Source: Acutalibacter sp. 1XD8-36
GTDB lineage: Bacteria > Bacillota > Clostridia > Oscillospirales > Acutalibacteraceae
Length of the DNA: 64,000 nucleotides
Direction: 5' to 3'
Assembly: GCF_009917525.1 (NCBI RefSeq)
Contig: NZ_QZDU01000006.1
Coordinates: 62,001-126,000 of the forward strand
Part shown: positions 39,428-49,793 of the stretch, one piece after another
How positions within the stretch are numbered: the stretch's first letter is position 1
Layout of the letters: each line of letters opens with the position of its first letter
Translations under genes and position numbers: made by a program
The notes under the pieces: generated by a model
The model's database searches: none
Told to the model about the DNA's origin: nothing
What the model saw: the letters and a program-made list of their open reading frames with translations, nothing else

Positions 39428-40474
39428 ATGAAAGTATTGATGAAAGGCAACGAGGCCCTGGGTGAGGCCGCGATTCGGGCGGGCTGCCGCCATTTCTTCG
39501 GCTACCCCATCACCCCTCAGACGGAGCTTGCGGCCTATATGTCAAAGCGTATGCCCAAGATTGGGGGTACATATCTCCAGGCCGAGTCCGAGATAGCCGC
39601 GGTAAACATGGTGCTGGGAGCGTCGGCGGCAGGCGTGCGGGCCATGACCTCCTCATCCTCCCCGGGAATCAGCCTGAAGTCCGAGGGCATATCATATATG
39701 GCAGGCTCAGACCTGCCGGCGCTGATAATAAACGTCCAGCGGGGCGGCCCGGGGCTCGGGGGCATACAGCCCTCCCAGGCCGACTACTGGCAGGCAACAA
39801 AGGCCACAGGCCACGGGGATTTCCAGGTGCTGGTCTTCGCGCCCTCCACTGTCCAGGAGATGGTGGATTTGGTGTCCGACGCCTTCGATACCGCCGACCG
39901 CTGGCGTATGCCCGCCATGATACTTGCTGACGGTATGCTGGGCCAGATGATGGAGCCGGTAGAGCTCCCCGAGGAGGGTGAGCATGCCTCCACAGAGAAG
40001 CCCTGGGCCGCAAACGGCCATAGCAACAAGCGTGAGCACAACATCATAAACTCCCTGTACCTAACCCCGGATAAGCTGGAGGAGCTGGTAGTTGAGCGCT
40101 ATAAGCGTTACGAGCAGGTAAAAGCTACGGAGCAGCGGGCCGAGGAGTACCTATGTGACGACGCGGACGTAATAATTGTGGCCTACGGAGCCTCCTCAAG
40201 GGTGGCCAGAAGTGCTGTGAACAAGGCCCGTGAGAAGGGCGGAAAGGTGGGCCTCCTGCGGCCCATAACCCTATGGCCCTTCCCCACCGGCGCGCTGCAG
40301 AAAGCGGCGGGCCACGCAAAGGCCTTCCTCACTGTTGAGATGAGCATGGGCCAGATGGTGGACGACGTGAAGCTCGCCATTGACTGCAGGGTGCCCGTGC
40401 ACTTCTTCGGGCGCACAGGCGGCATAATCCCGACCCCCGGCGAGGTGCTGGCGGAAGTGGAGAAGCTTCTGTAA
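39428..40474 (+). CDS. vorB: 2-oxoacid:ferredoxin oxidoreductase alpha subunit (VorB/KorA type)
   Basis: The pyrimidine-binding region starts MKGNEALGEAAIRAGCRHFFGYPITPQTE, and the domain continues ESEIAAVNMVLGASAAGVRAMTSSSSPGISL. The second domain starts about residue 235 (DADVIIVAYGASSRVARSAV). This is the annotation family of branched-chain 2-oxoacid (VorB) oxidoreductases, although 2-oxoglutarate cannot be excluded from sequence. It oxidatively decarboxylates the 2-oxoacid to acyl-CoA, reducing ferredoxin. Follows the ferredoxin gene after 22 bp. Confidence 0.9.
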   Translation: MKVLMKGNEALGEAAIRAGCRHFFGYPITPQTELAAYMSKRMPKIGGTYLQAESEIAAVNMVLGASAAGVRAMTSSSSPGISLKSEGISYMAGSDLPALIINVQRGGPGLGGIQPSQADYWQATKATGHGDFQVLVFAPSTVQEMVDLVSDAFDTADRWRMPAMILADGMLGQMMEPVELPEEGEHASTEKPWAANGHSNKREHNIINSLYLTPDKLEELVVERYKRYEQVKATEQRAEEYLCDDADVIIVAYGASSRVARSAVNKAREKGGKVGLLRPITLWPFPTGALQKAAGHAKAFLTVEMSMGQMVDDVKLAIDCRVPVHFFGRTGGIIPTPGEVLAEVEKLL

Positions 40475-40503
40475 GGACTATAGAGAAAGGAAGGGTCTAA
40501 TAT

Positions 40504-41271
40504 ATGGCAACAATATTTCAGAAACCCCACGCCCTGACCGACGCCCCACTGCACTACTGCCCGGGCTGCACCCACGGCATTGTGCACCGTCTGGTGGCCC
40601 AGGCCATCGACGAGCTGGGGGTGGAGGGCCGCACCGTTGGGGTGGCCTCGGTGGGCTGCTCGGTGATGTGCTATGACTATTTCGCCTGCGACATGGTCCA
40701 GGCCCCCCACGGCAGGGCCCAGGCGGTTGCTACCGGACTCAAGCGGGCAAAGCCAGATAATGTGATATTTACATACCAGGGCGACGGAGATTTGGCAGCT
40801 ATCGGCACGGCCGAGACCGTCCATGCGGCGACCAGGGGGGAAAACCTCACCGTTATCTTCATCAACAACGCCATATACGGCATGACCGGCGGGCAGATGG
40901 CCCCCACCTCCCTGCCGGGGCAGATAACCCAGACCACCCCCTATGGGCGGGACACGGACACTGCCGGGTACCCGGTGAAGGTCTGCGAGCTCCTGTCCAC
41001 CCTGGACGGCGTGGCCTTTGCCCAGAGGGTGACTGTGGACTGTGTGAAGAATGTGAATATAGCCCGGAAAGCCATTAAAAAAGCATTTCAGAACCAGCTG
41101 GACGGCAAGGGCTACTCCATAGTCGAGGTGCTCTCCACCTGCCCCACCAACTGGGGGCTGACCCCTGTGGAGTCCCTTGAGTGGCTCCGGGAGAATATGA
41201 TACCCTACTATCCCTTAGGGGTATATAAGGACATAGACGCCGGGGTGAAGAAGGGGGGCGCGTCACAGTGA
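40504..41271 (+). CDS. 2-oxoacid:ferredoxin oxidoreductase beta subunit (TPP-binding)
   Basis: The TPP-binding motif is GDGDLAAIGTAETVHAATRGENLTVIFINNAIYGMTGGQMAPTS. The N terminus CPGCTHGIVHRLVAQAIDELG provides iron-sulphur ligands typical of the family. Pairs with the alpha subunit at 39,428. GAAAGGAAGG precedes ATG at 40,504. The gamma gene overlaps its stop by 4 bp (GTGA). Confidence 0.93.
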   Translation: MATIFQKPHALTDAPLHYCPGCTHGIVHRLVAQAIDELGVEGRTVGVASVGCSVMCYDYFACDMVQAPHGRAQAVATGLKRAKPDNVIFTYQGDGDLAAIGTAETVHAATRGENLTVIFINNAIYGMTGGQMAPTSLPGQITQTTPYGRDTDTAGYPVKVCELLSTLDGVAFAQRVTVDCVKNVNIARKAIKKAFQNQLDGKGYSIVEVLSTCPTNWGLTPVESLEWLRENMIPYYPLGVYKDIDAGVKKGGASQ

Positions 41272-41801
41272 AGGACCTGAATATGGTGTTCGCGGGCTTC
41301 GGGGGCCAGGGCGTGCTCTTTGCCGGGAAGGTAGCGGCCTACGCCGGGCTTATAAAGGGCAAGGAAATTTCCTGGCTGCCCTCCTACGGCCCTGAAATGC
41401 GCGGGGGCACGGCAAACTGCAGCGTCTGTATTTCCGACGAGCCCATCGGCTCGCCCCTTATCACCGCGCCGAACTATCTTATAGCCATGAACCTCCCCTC
41501 TCTGGAGCGCTTTATCGACGGAGTGGAGCCGGGCGGGACGGTGATACTGGACAGCTCCCTTATTGACCGAGAGATATCCCGCGGGGATATTACCGTTTAC
41601 CGGGTGCCATCCTCAAGGCTGGCGGAGGAGAACGGGCTTACAGGGCTCTCGAATATGATACTTGTGGGGAAGCTTTTCCATGAGCTGGGCTTCTGTACGG
41701 ACGAGGTGCTGGACGAGGCCATGCAGAAGTGTATACCCCAGAGGAAGGCCGCTATGCTGGAGCTGAACCGTAGGGCTGTGGCTTTGGGGGCTCGGCAGTA
41801 A
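41268..41801 (+). CDS. 2-oxoacid:ferredoxin oxidoreductase gamma subunit
   Basis: The family signature is GFGGQGVLFAGKVAAYAGLIKGKEISWLPSYGPEMRGGTANCSVCIS. It completes the four-subunit complex (delta, alpha, beta, gamma). Start GTG at 41,268 overlaps the beta stop. A strong terminator (41,814-41,846) closes the operon. Confidence 0.93.
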   Translation: MKDLNMVFAGFGGQGVLFAGKVAAYAGLIKGKEISWLPSYGPEMRGGTANCSVCISDEPIGSPLITAPNYLIAMNLPSLERFIDGVEPGGTVILDSSLIDREISRGDITVYRVPSSRLAEENGLTGLSNMILVGKLFHELGFCTDEVLDEAMQKCIPQRKAAMLELNRRAVALGARQ

Positions 41802-41813
41802 TAGGTAAGTATT

Positions 41814-41846
41814 TACCCGCTTCTTTGCAGAAGCGGGTATTTTTTG
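41814..41846 (+). terminator. Intrinsic terminator of the oxidoreductase operon
   Basis: TACCCGCTTC-TTTGCA-GAAGCGGGTA followed by TTTTTTG. Confidence 0.92.
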
Positions 41847-41888
41847 TTTTATTATTGGGCTTTTTCGCTGTCGCTCAGTCGCAAGACC

Positions 41889-41905
41889 GTGGGACGCCGT
41901 CCCAC
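41889..41905. repeat. Short GC-rich palindrome, REP-like
   Basis: GTGGGACG-C-CGTCCCAC between the operon terminator and the eno stop. Palindromes of this kind, in a TGTCGCTCAGTCGCAAGAC-type context, recur in intergenic DNA of this bacterial group, but only one copy is seen here. Confidence 0.35.
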
Positions 41906-41939
41906 ACCCTGCAAGGGAAGCACGCTCCCCTTGACCCCA

Positions 41940-43172
<1,233 letters not shown>

Positions 43173-43213
43173 TCACCTTCCAAAAAAATTTTTCCTATTT
43201 TCAGTATTGCACA

Positions 43214-43242
43214 TTGCAAGGCAAAATAAACCATGGTAAACT
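43214..43242 (+). promoter_or_regulatory. Probable promoter of the GNAT/serine hydrolase genes
   Basis: TTGCAA, 17-bp spacer, TAAACT, 30 bp before the first ATG. Confidence 0.55.
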
Positions 43243-43271
43243 AAAAACAGAAAACCGAATGGAGGTGCTCT

Positions 43272-43799
43272 ATGGCACAGAAGGAATTTCATATAGAGAC
43301 TGAACGGCTTATTTTAAGGCGCTATAAAAACAGCGACCTTGAGGGCCTGTACCGGTACCTGTCAGACCCTGAGACAGTCCGCTACGAGCCCTATCGTCCC
43401 ATGAGCCGGGAGGAGACCGGTGAGGAGCTGCAAAGGCGCATAGCCTCCAATGAGATGATAGCCGTGGAGCTCCGGGACGGCTGCGGGCTCATAGGCAATG
43501 TGTACCTTGGCAGGCGGGAGTTCCAGTCCATGGAGCTGGGCTTTGTCTTTAACCGGGAGTACTGGGGGAAGGGCTATGCCTCCGAGAGCTGCCGGGCGGT
43601 GCTTGAAAAGGCCTTCGGGGAGGGCGTGCACCGGGTATATGCCGAGTGCGACCCGGAGAATGAAAACTCCTGGCGGCTGCTGGAGGCCCTGGGCTTCCAG
43701 CGGGAGGGATACCTGCGGCAGAATGTCTACTTCTGGACGGACGAGAACGGCCGGCCCATCTGGAAGGACACATATATTTATGGTAAGCTTCACATATAA
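43272..43799 (+). CDS. GNAT N-acetyltransferase (RimJ/RimL type)
   Basis: The fold is recognisable from ETERLILRRYKNSDLEGLYRYLSDPETVRYEPY, the acetyl-CoA loop FNREYWGKGYASESCRAVLE, and the ending ENENSWRLLEALGFQREGYLR. The substrate may be a protein N terminus or a small amine; sequence does not say. GGAGGTG precedes ATG at 43,272. The serine hydrolase gene follows after 24 bp. Confidence 0.88.
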   Translation: MAQKEFHIETERLILRRYKNSDLEGLYRYLSDPETVRYEPYRPMSREETGEELQRRIASNEMIAVELRDGCGLIGNVYLGRREFQSMELGFVFNREYWGKGYASESCRAVLEKAFGEGVHRVYAECDPENENSWRLLEALGFQREGYLRQNVYFWTDENGRPIWKDTYIYGKLHI

Positions 43800-43823
43800 A
43801 AATAAAGAAAAGAGGTAATACTT

Positions 43824-45353
43824 ATGAACTTCCAAAGAGTCACGCCGGAATCTGTTGGCATACCCTCCGGCGCAATTCTGGACATGCTGGACCAGCTTTA
43901 CCGCGAGGGCATTGAAATGCACTCCTTCAAGCTCCTGCGCCACGGGAAGGTCTGCGCCGAGGGCTCCTGGGCCCCCTACGCGCCAGAGACCCAGCACATC
44001 CTGTTCTCCTTCAGCAAGAGCTTTACAAGCACCGCCATAGGCTTTGCCGTGCAGGAGGGCATTATTTCCCTGGACGAGCGGCTTATTGACATCTTCCCGG
44101 ACAAGGCCCCTGAGGAGCCCGGGGAGAACCTAAAAAAATGCCAGGTGAGGCACCTTCTTATGATGGGCTGCGGGCATAAGACGGAAATAGAATGGGCCTC
44201 TGGCGGCAGCAGCGACTGGGTAGAGCTGTTCCTCCACCACCCCTTTGTCTATGAGCCGGGGACCCACTTCCTGTACAATACCGCCGGCACCAATATGCTC
44301 TGCGCCATTTTAAAGAGAAAGACCGGCCTTGACATGACCGAGTTCTTGAAGCCCCGCCTCTTTGAGCCCCTGGGCATGGGTGAGATACACTGTGTTAAAA
44401 TGCCCGACGGCGTGGAGATGGGCGGCGCCGGCATGTCCGTCACCATTGAGGAGATGGCCCGCTTTGTGCAGTTTATAGCCAATAAGGGCAGCTGGGAGGG
44501 CAATCAGCTATTGAACCCGGAGTGGTTTGACCTTGCCACCTCAAAGCAGATTGAGAACGCCGGGGCCGGCTGGGGCGGCGACCCGGACTGGCAGGCGGGG
44601 TACTGCTTCCAGTTCTGGCGCTGCGCCCCCGACGGCGTGTTCCGCGGGGACGGCGCCTACGGGCAGTACGGCGTTGTTATGACAAAGCAGGACGCTGTGC
44701 TGGTGATACACTCCTCCTCAATGAAGCTTCAGGCGGTGCTCACCGCCGTCTGGGAGAAGCTGTTGCCCGAAATGCGGGATGAGCCGCTGGCAGAGGACCA
44801 TAGGGCTCATCATATGCTGGAGAAGCGCCTGGAGAGGCTGGAGCTCAACACCATGCTTGGCGTGCATAACCCCGGCGCTGAGGCGTCCCTAAACGGCGCG
44901 GTGTATGTGCCAAAGGGCCATGTGCCTGGGCTCCGGGACATAGTTGGCGGCCCGGGTTGCTTCGCCCCGGAGGGCGGCTCCCTGGAGAGCGTCACATTTA
45001 AGTTTGAGGGCACCAGGGCTCAGCTTCTGTGCAAAGAGGACAGAGGGGAGTATACCCTGGACCTGGGTATGGAGGGGCATTTCGTCACAAGCTTAGTCCA
45101 CGGCGTGCCCTTTGGGGCCAACTCAAGCTGGCGGGCCCACGACACGCTTGAGGTACACCTGGTGAATACCAAGGTGGTAATGGGCAAGAGGTTCCTCTTT
45201 AAGTTCAGCGGCAGTGAGCTTACAGTGACCGGAACGCCGACCCTGCCGGAGGCTATAAGCCTTGGGGATGTGCAAAGCTCAGAGCTCCGCTTTGAGCTTT
45301 CTGAGGGAGAGATAAACACCAAGACCAGGATGTACTGGGAAGTAAACGACTAA
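43824..45353 (+). CDS. Serine hydrolase of the beta-lactamase/class C family
   Basis: The catalytic SxxK motif is Ser62-Phe-Ser-Lys65 in LFSFSKSFTSTA. A YxN-like LYNTAGTNMLCAIL follows near residue 155. The catalytic domain runs to about residue 330; the last 170 residues form a beta-rich domain (YTLDLGMEGHFVTSLVHGVPFG). There is no signal peptide, so it is probably a cytoplasmic esterase or peptidase rather than a drug-degrading enzyme. Confidence 0.87.
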   Translation: MNFQRVTPESVGIPSGAILDMLDQLYREGIEMHSFKLLRHGKVCAEGSWAPYAPETQHILFSFSKSFTSTAIGFAVQEGIISLDERLIDIFPDKAPEEPGENLKKCQVRHLLMMGCGHKTEIEWASGGSSDWVELFLHHPFVYEPGTHFLYNTAGTNMLCAILKRKTGLDMTEFLKPRLFEPLGMGEIHCVKMPDGVEMGGAGMSVTIEEMARFVQFIANKGSWEGNQLLNPEWFDLATSKQIENAGAGWGGDPDWQAGYCFQFWRCAPDGVFRGDGAYGQYGVVMTKQDAVLVIHSSSMKLQAVLTAVWEKLLPEMRDEPLAEDHRAHHMLEKRLERLELNTMLGVHNPGAEASLNGAVYVPKGHVPGLRDIVGGPGCFAPEGGSLESVTFKFEGTRAQLLCKEDRGEYTLDLGMEGHFVTSLVHGVPFGANSSWRAHDTLEVHLVNTKVVMGKRFLFKFSGSELTVTGTPTLPEAISLGDVQSSELRFELSEGEINTKTRMYWEVND

Positions 45354-45360
45354 AAATAAG

Positions 45361-45390
45361 GGCCGGGCTGGTGATAAACACAGCCCGGCC
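45361..45390. terminator. Bidirectional terminator
   Basis: GGCCGGGCTG-gtgataaaca-CAGCCCGGCC, perfect 10-bp stem with AAAAATAA before and TTAGGTTTTA after. Ends both the serine hydrolase and rubrerythrin genes. Confidence 0.85.
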
Positions 45391-45397
45391 TTAGGTT

Positions 45398-45937
45398 TTA
45401 ATAATTCTCGGGTTTTACACGGAAGTAGGACTGCGGATGGGCGCACACTGGGCAGACCTCCGGGGCCTTGCTGCCCACACAGATATGGCCGCAGTTCATG
45501 CACTGCCAGATGGCGTCGCCGTCCTTGGAGAATACCAGCTTGTCCTCAATGTTCTTTAAGAGCTTGCGGTAGCGCTCCTCGTGCTCCTTCTCAATCTTCG
45601 CAACGCCCTCAAAGAGCGCCGCTATCTGGTCGAAGCCCTCCTCCTTGGCGGTTTTGGCAAACTCCGCATACATGTCGGTCCACTCGTAGTGCTCCCCCTC
45701 GGCGGCGGCCTTGAGGTTTTCCTCGGTAGTGCCGATGCCGCCGTTTAAGAGCTTAAACCACATCTTGGCGTGCTCCTTCTCATTGTCGGCGGTCTCCTGG
45801 AATATCTCGGCTATCTGCTGATAGCCGTCCTTCTTGGCTTTGCTGGCAAAATAGGTGTACTTGTTCCTGGCCTGGCTCTCCCCGGCAAAGGCGGTGAGCA
45901 GGTTGGCCTCGGTCTTGCTTCCCTTGAGTTCCGGCAT
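45398..45937 (-). CDS. rbr: Rubrerythrin
   Basis: A ferritin-like di-iron domain ([69 protein letters not shown]) is joined to a C-terminal rubredoxin domain with CMNCGH and CPVCAH. It reduces hydrogen peroxide in anaerobes. ATG at 45,937 is chosen for its TGGAGGTA ribosome-binding site; the open frame upstream is non-coding. Notably, it would be the main visible peroxide defence here, since the catalase gene is broken. Confidence 0.95.
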   Translation of the reverse strand: MPELKGSKTEANLLTAFAGESQARNKYTYFASKAKKDGYQQIAEIFQETADNEKEHAKMWFKLLNGGIGTTEENLKAAAEGEHYEWTDMYAEFAKTAKEEGFDQIAALFEGVAKIEKEHEERYRKLLKNIEDKLVFSKDGDAIWQCMNCGHICVGSKAPEVCPVCAHPQSYFRVKPENY

Positions 45938-45977
45938 GGTTTTGTACCTCCAGTAAAATATAATGTCTATAGCCAAT

Positions 45978-46006
45978 ATTATAGCCAGATTCCGGGCAAA
46001 AGTCCA
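45978..46006 (-). promoter_or_regulatory. Promoter of rubrerythrin
   Basis: Minus strand TGGACT, 17-bp spacer, TATAAT. Confidence 0.7.
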
Positions 46007-46055
46007 TGCGTCCAGGAAAATAATTGTAAAATTATCATGAAGCCCCCGGGAGGTG

Positions 46056-46084
46056 TTGAAAAACCGCGATAGAGGGAGTATACT
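46056..46084 (+). promoter_or_regulatory. Promoter of the zinc-ribbon membrane protein
   Basis: TTGAAA, 17-bp spacer, TATACT. Confidence 0.7.
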
Positions 46085-46115
46085 AAAAATAAAAAACAAG
46101 TGAGGTCGTGTTTTT

Positions 46116-46511
46116 ATGTGGTATGAACGCTTGCAGCGCTTTCTCTACGGCCGCTACGGCACAGATAAGCTGAGCATTGCCATCTTGGTCGCGGGGCTTC
46201 TGCTGTCCCTTATAGGCAGCCTGCTGTTCTGGCCCATCACCCTGCTGGCAGACGCACTCTATATCTGGGCTCTGTTCCGCACCTTTTCCCGGAACATACC
46301 CGCCCGTCAGAGAGAGTACGCCGCCTTCCTGCGGTTTTGGACTCCTGCCGAAAACTGGCTGCGCAAAAAAAAGCAGCGCTTTTCCCAGCGCAAAGAGTAT
46401 AAATACTTCAAATGCCCCAGCTGCCGCCAGGAGCTGCGTGCGCCCAGGGGCAGGGGGAAGATAGAGGTCACCTGCCAGAAGTGCCATAACGTGTTCCGCA
46501 CGAAGACCTGA
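46116..46511 (+). CDS. Membrane protein with C-terminal zinc ribbon, 131 aa
   Basis: Two membrane helices (about residues 20-55) lead to a basic linker and a zinc ribbon, [24 protein letters not shown]. This arrangement is common in Clostridia and has no known function. The zinc ribbon resembles those of RNA- or protein-binding factors. The permease gene follows after 23 bp. Confidence 0.8.
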   Translation: MWYERLQRFLYGRYGTDKLSIAILVAGLLLSLIGSLLFWPITLLADALYIWALFRTFSRNIPARQREYAAFLRFWTPAENWLRKKKQRFSQRKEYKYFKCPSCRQELRAPRGRGKIEVTCQKCHNVFRTKT

Positions 46512-46534
46512 GGAGTTAGGAGGATAGTAAGAGG

Positions 46535-47713
46535 ATGTATTTTAGGGATGAAAAAAGCCGTGACTGGCTGAAAGTGGGCAGTATTCTGCTGATTCTGGCG
46601 GCGCTCCTGGCTATGGCTGTGCTGCGCTTCGACCAGGTCTGGGGGGCCCTGAGGACTCTCGGGAACACCCTCTCCCCTGTGCTTGGGGGGCTGGTGATTG
46701 CCTATATACTGAACGTATTCGTGCACTTTTTTGAGGATATAGCTTTTAAGCCCTTTGAAAAAACCAAGTCAAATATATGGGATAAGCTGCGGCGTCCTGT
46801 GTCGGTGACGCTGGCGTATCTTGTGGTGATACTTCTGGTGGTGTTTATTGTCTGCTTTATAATCCCCAGCCTGGTGGATTCAATGAGCGTGCTGACCGTC
46901 ACCATCCAGCATAACCTGCCCATATACGCAAACCAGGTCATGGCCTGGGCCAACGATATGGCCCGGGAGCACGACCTGACATTTGTACAGGAGTTTTTAA
47001 AAGACTTTAACTGGAGCTCCCTTCTCAACATGCTGGGCGACGCGACCAAATTCACCACGGAAATACTTTCCCAGCTCTTTAACGTGACGGCAAATCTGGC
47101 CTCCGGCGTGTTCGCCATGATAATGGGCTTTATCTTCTCGGTATACATGCTCTCCGGGAAGGAGAAGCTTATCCGTGGCACAAAGGACGCGCTCAGGGCG
47201 TTTCTGCCCAAGCGGGCCTCCACTGTTATCGCAAGGGTGGCAAGGCTCTCAAACCAGGTGTTCTTCTCGTTTATCCAGGGCCAGCTTACCGAGTGCGTAA
47301 TACTGGGGGTGCTGTGCTATATCGGCATGAGCATACTGCGGCTGGACTACGCCCTGCTCATATCCTCGGTGGTGGCCCTTGGGGCGCTGATACCTATTCT
47401 CGGGGCCTATATCGGCGCCGGGGTCGGGGCGTTTATACTGCTCCTGGTGCACCCGCTGGACGCTTTGATATTTGTGGTGTTTTTAGTGATACTCCAGCAG
47501 CTTGAGGGGAACCTGATTTACCCGAGAGTCGTGGGGTCGTCTATCGGGCTCCCGCCGATTTGGACGATATTTGCGGTGACCTTCTGGGGGGGAGTCCTGG
47601 GGATACCGGGTATCTGGATAGGCACGCCCCTGACAGCGGTGGTTTACCGGCTGTTCAGGGAGCAGGTTTATAAGCGGCTGCGCAGGCCGAAGCTGGAGCG
47701 GGGGGAATACTAG
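46535..47713 (+). CDS. AI-2E family transporter (YdiK/PerM-like permease)
   Basis: About eight membrane helices, with the family features: an N-terminal pair of helices, a long soluble loop (about residues 110-200), and the conserved end IPILGAYIGAGVGAFILLLVHPLDALIFVVFLVILQQLEGNLIYPRVVGSSIGLPP. Family members export AI-2 or exchange Na+/H+; the substrate here cannot be deduced. GTG/ATG choice is not in doubt: ATG 46,535 follows GGAGGA. Confidence 0.9.
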   Translation: MYFRDEKSRDWLKVGSILLILAALLAMAVLRFDQVWGALRTLGNTLSPVLGGLVIAYILNVFVHFFEDIAFKPFEKTKSNIWDKLRRPVSVTLAYLVVILLVVFIVCFIIPSLVDSMSVLTVTIQHNLPIYANQVMAWANDMAREHDLTFVQEFLKDFNWSSLLNMLGDATKFTTEILSQLFNVTANLASGVFAMIMGFIFSVYMLSGKEKLIRGTKDALRAFLPKRASTVIARVARLSNQVFFSFIQGQLTECVILGVLCYIGMSILRLDYALLISSVVALGALIPILGAYIGAGVGAFILLLVHPLDALIFVVFLVILQQLEGNLIYPRVVGSSIGLPPIWTIFAVTFWGGVLGIPGIWIGTPLTAVVYRLFREQVYKRLRRPKLERGEY

Positions 47714-47751
47714 GAGCTTTGCCCCACTTAATAAACAGAAAGCAGTCAGTA

Positions 47752-48507
47752 TTACCTCTGAAACTCCGTCATGTTCTGCCAATACCTCATAGGCATATTT
47801 CCCCGGCGAAGGGCTGGGTTAATGCGCCCCTCAACGGCGATGGTGTCGTAGAACAGCCGCCATAGCTCCTGGAAGTGGGTCTCCTCCTCCGAGGGCTCGG
47901 GCAGGTCAAGGCTGTCCGCCTGGAAGAACTCCCGCTTGCGGCCCGCCGACTGGTAGACGAAGCCCATGCCGTGGGTCTTGTCAAATATAACAAGGTTCTC
48001 GGTGTTAAAACGCTCACAGAAGTGCGGGGCTACCAGGGGCAGCACCATATTGTTGGGGGTTATCATAGACGCGAGAAATCCCCCGCAGTCCGCAAAGCGC
48101 ATGAACTCCACGTGGTAGTGGGCCTCGTTTTTAAGGTAGAGCAGGGCTTTATCAATGGCGTGCACGTCCGGGTCAACGCTCAGCTTCGTGACCCTGGCGC
48201 CGTTGCGGTAGCCCTTGAGAATGAAGCGAATCAGCCGGAGCTCCTTATCCTCCATGCAGCACAGGAAGCCCTTTCGCACCATGTCCTGGGCGAGGGGGGA
48301 AATCCTCACGCTTAGTGAGCGCTCCACCCGGGCGGCAAGCCTTTCGTCTGTGTCCACAGCCTTTATACCGAACAGGGTGCCCTGGGGTTCGTCCAGAAGC
48401 TGGACGCCCTGGGGCAGTTTCTTGTCAAAAAAGCACTGGGCCACGCAGCAGAGAAAGCCCTGGTACGTGCCGTCGTAGCGGTAGACTATATTTGCCCCGT
48501 CAGACAT
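47752..48507 (-). CDS. TIGR03915-type putative DNA repair protein (DUF4130)
   Basis: The N terminus NIVYRYDGTYQGFLCCVAQCFFDKK, the middle KALLYLKNEAHYHVEFMRF, and the C-terminal PMRYWQNMTEFQ are those of the TIGR03915 family. Its genes almost always follow a TIGR03916 radical SAM gene, as here, with a 22-bp overlap. The uracil-DNA-glycosylase-related family suggests base repair, but the substrate is unknown. It is last in an operon with dinB. Confidence 0.88.
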   Translation of the reverse strand: MSDGANIVYRYDGTYQGFLCCVAQCFFDKKLPQGVQLLDEPQGTLFGIKAVDTDERLAARVERSLSVRISPLAQDMVRKGFLCCMEDKELRLIRFILKGYRNGARVTKLSVDPDVHAIDKALLYLKNEAHYHVEFMRFADCGGFLASMITPNNMVLPLVAPHFCERFNTENLVIFDKTHGMGFVYQSAGRKREFFQADSLDLPEPSEEETHFQELWRLFYDTIAVEGRINPALRRGNMPMRYWQNMTEFQR

Positions 48508-49793
48508 TTTACACCATCCTCTCTAACCGGCGCGAAGAATGATAACTGCTCGGGCGGGTCCACCTTCCGCTGGCCCAGCCCGCGCTCGCTTATGGCCCCG
48601 GCTATGACCGCAGGGTTGTCAGTGGGCAGCGGGGAGGCGCTCTTGCCGCTGCATACTATAAAGTACCTGGCACGCTTCAGGACTACACCCAGCTTTTTAA
48701 GGCCGTCAAAATCCAACCTGCACTGCCGCCGGGCGGAGCGTATGCGCATGGCTGACTTTACACCAATGCCCGGGACGCGCAGGAGCATTTCATAGGGGGC
48801 GGTGTTTATCTCCACAGGGAAATGCTCCATGTGGTTTACTGCCCAGTTGCATTTTGGGTCAAGAAGGGGGTTAAAGTCCGGGTGCTCCTCGTCAAGAATC
48901 TCCCCGGCGGTGAAGCCGTAAAATCTGAGGAGCCAGTCGGCCTGATAGAGCCGGTGCTCCCGAAGGAGCGGAGGCGGGGTGTCTATAGCCGGGAGCGCCC
49001 TGTCCGAGACCACAGGCATATATGCAGAGAAGAAGACGCGCTTGAGGCTGTACTTTTTGTACAGGCCCTCGGTGAGGTTCAGTATCTGCCGGTCGCTCTC
49101 AGGGCTGGCGCCGATTATCATCTGGGTGGACTGCCCCGCCGGAACAAACCTGGGCGCGGCCTTATACTTCACTATCTCCCGGCTGTTTTGGGCAATGCCG
49201 TCACGAATCTGGGCCATGGGGGTGAGTATCTTCTCCTTGGACTTTTGGGGGGCCAGTAGCTTCAGGCTCTGCTGGGAGGGCAGCTCGATGTTTACGCTCA
49301 TCCTGTCGGCATAGCGCCCCAGCTGCTCTGTAAGCCGCGGGCTGGCCCCGGGGATGGCCTTAATGTGCACATATCCCCAAAAGCCGCAGTCGTCCCGGAG
49401 CATTTTAACTGCCGAGAGCATTAGTTCGCAGGTGTAGTCCGGGTTTTTTGCCACCGCCGAGGACAGGAACAGTCCCTCGATGTAGTTCCGGCGGTAAAAC
49501 TGCATGGTGAGCTCACAGAGCTCCCGTGGGGTAAAGCTGGCGCGCCTGCAGTCGGTGGAGCGGCGGTTGACGCAGTAGGTGCAGTCGAATGCGCAGTCGT
49601 TGCTCATTAGCACCTTCAGAAGGGAGATACACCTGCCGTCGGCGGCGAAGCTATGGCATATCCCGGCCTTGGCAGCGGTGCCAAGCTTCCCCTCCATGCC
49701 CGGGCGGTCCACCCCGCTGGAGGTACAGGCTACGTCGTATTTCGCCGCGTCCGTCAGTATCTCCAGCTTCTTAAAGATATCCAGCTCACTCAT
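48486..49793 (-). CDS. TIGR03916-type radical SAM protein, putative DNA modification/repair
   Basis: A radical SAM core with the 4Fe-4S motif CAFDCTYC (CxxxCxxC) at about residues 68-75, NIELPSQQSLKLLAPQK, and AAPRFVPAGQSTQMIIGAS. It ends with a helix-hairpin-helix DNA-binding segment (LLRVPGIGVKSAMRIRSAR). It overlaps dinB by 8 bp and the TIGR03915 gene by 22 bp. Likely DNA-lesion processing under SOS control; the reaction is not known. Confidence 0.9.
   Translation of the reverse strand: MSELDIFKKLEILTDAAKYDVACTSSGVDRPGMEGKLGTAAKAGICHSFAADGRCISLLKVLMSNDCAFDCTYCVNRRSTDCRRASFTPRELCELTMQFYRRNYIEGLFLSSAVAKNPDYTCELMLSAVKMLRDDCGFWGYVHIKAIPGASPRLTEQLGRYADRMSVNIELPSQQSLKLLAPQKSKEKILTPMAQIRDGIAQNSREIVKYKAAPRFVPAGQSTQMIIGASPESDRQILNLTEGLYKKYSLKRVFFSAYMPVVSDRALPAIDTPPPLLREHRLYQADWLLRFYGFTAGEILDEEHPDFNPLLDPKCNWAVNHMEHFPVEINTAPYEMLLRVPGIGVKSAMRIRSARRQCRLDFDGLKKLGVVLKRARYFIVCSGKSASPLPTDNPAVIAGAISERGLGQRKVDPPEQLSFFAPVREDGVKCLTGQI

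Noticed and set aside
41889-41905. GC-rich palindrome as a second terminator of the oxidoreductase operon
   Set aside because: No U-run follows it, and a strong terminator already lies 43 bp upstream; listed as a repeat instead.
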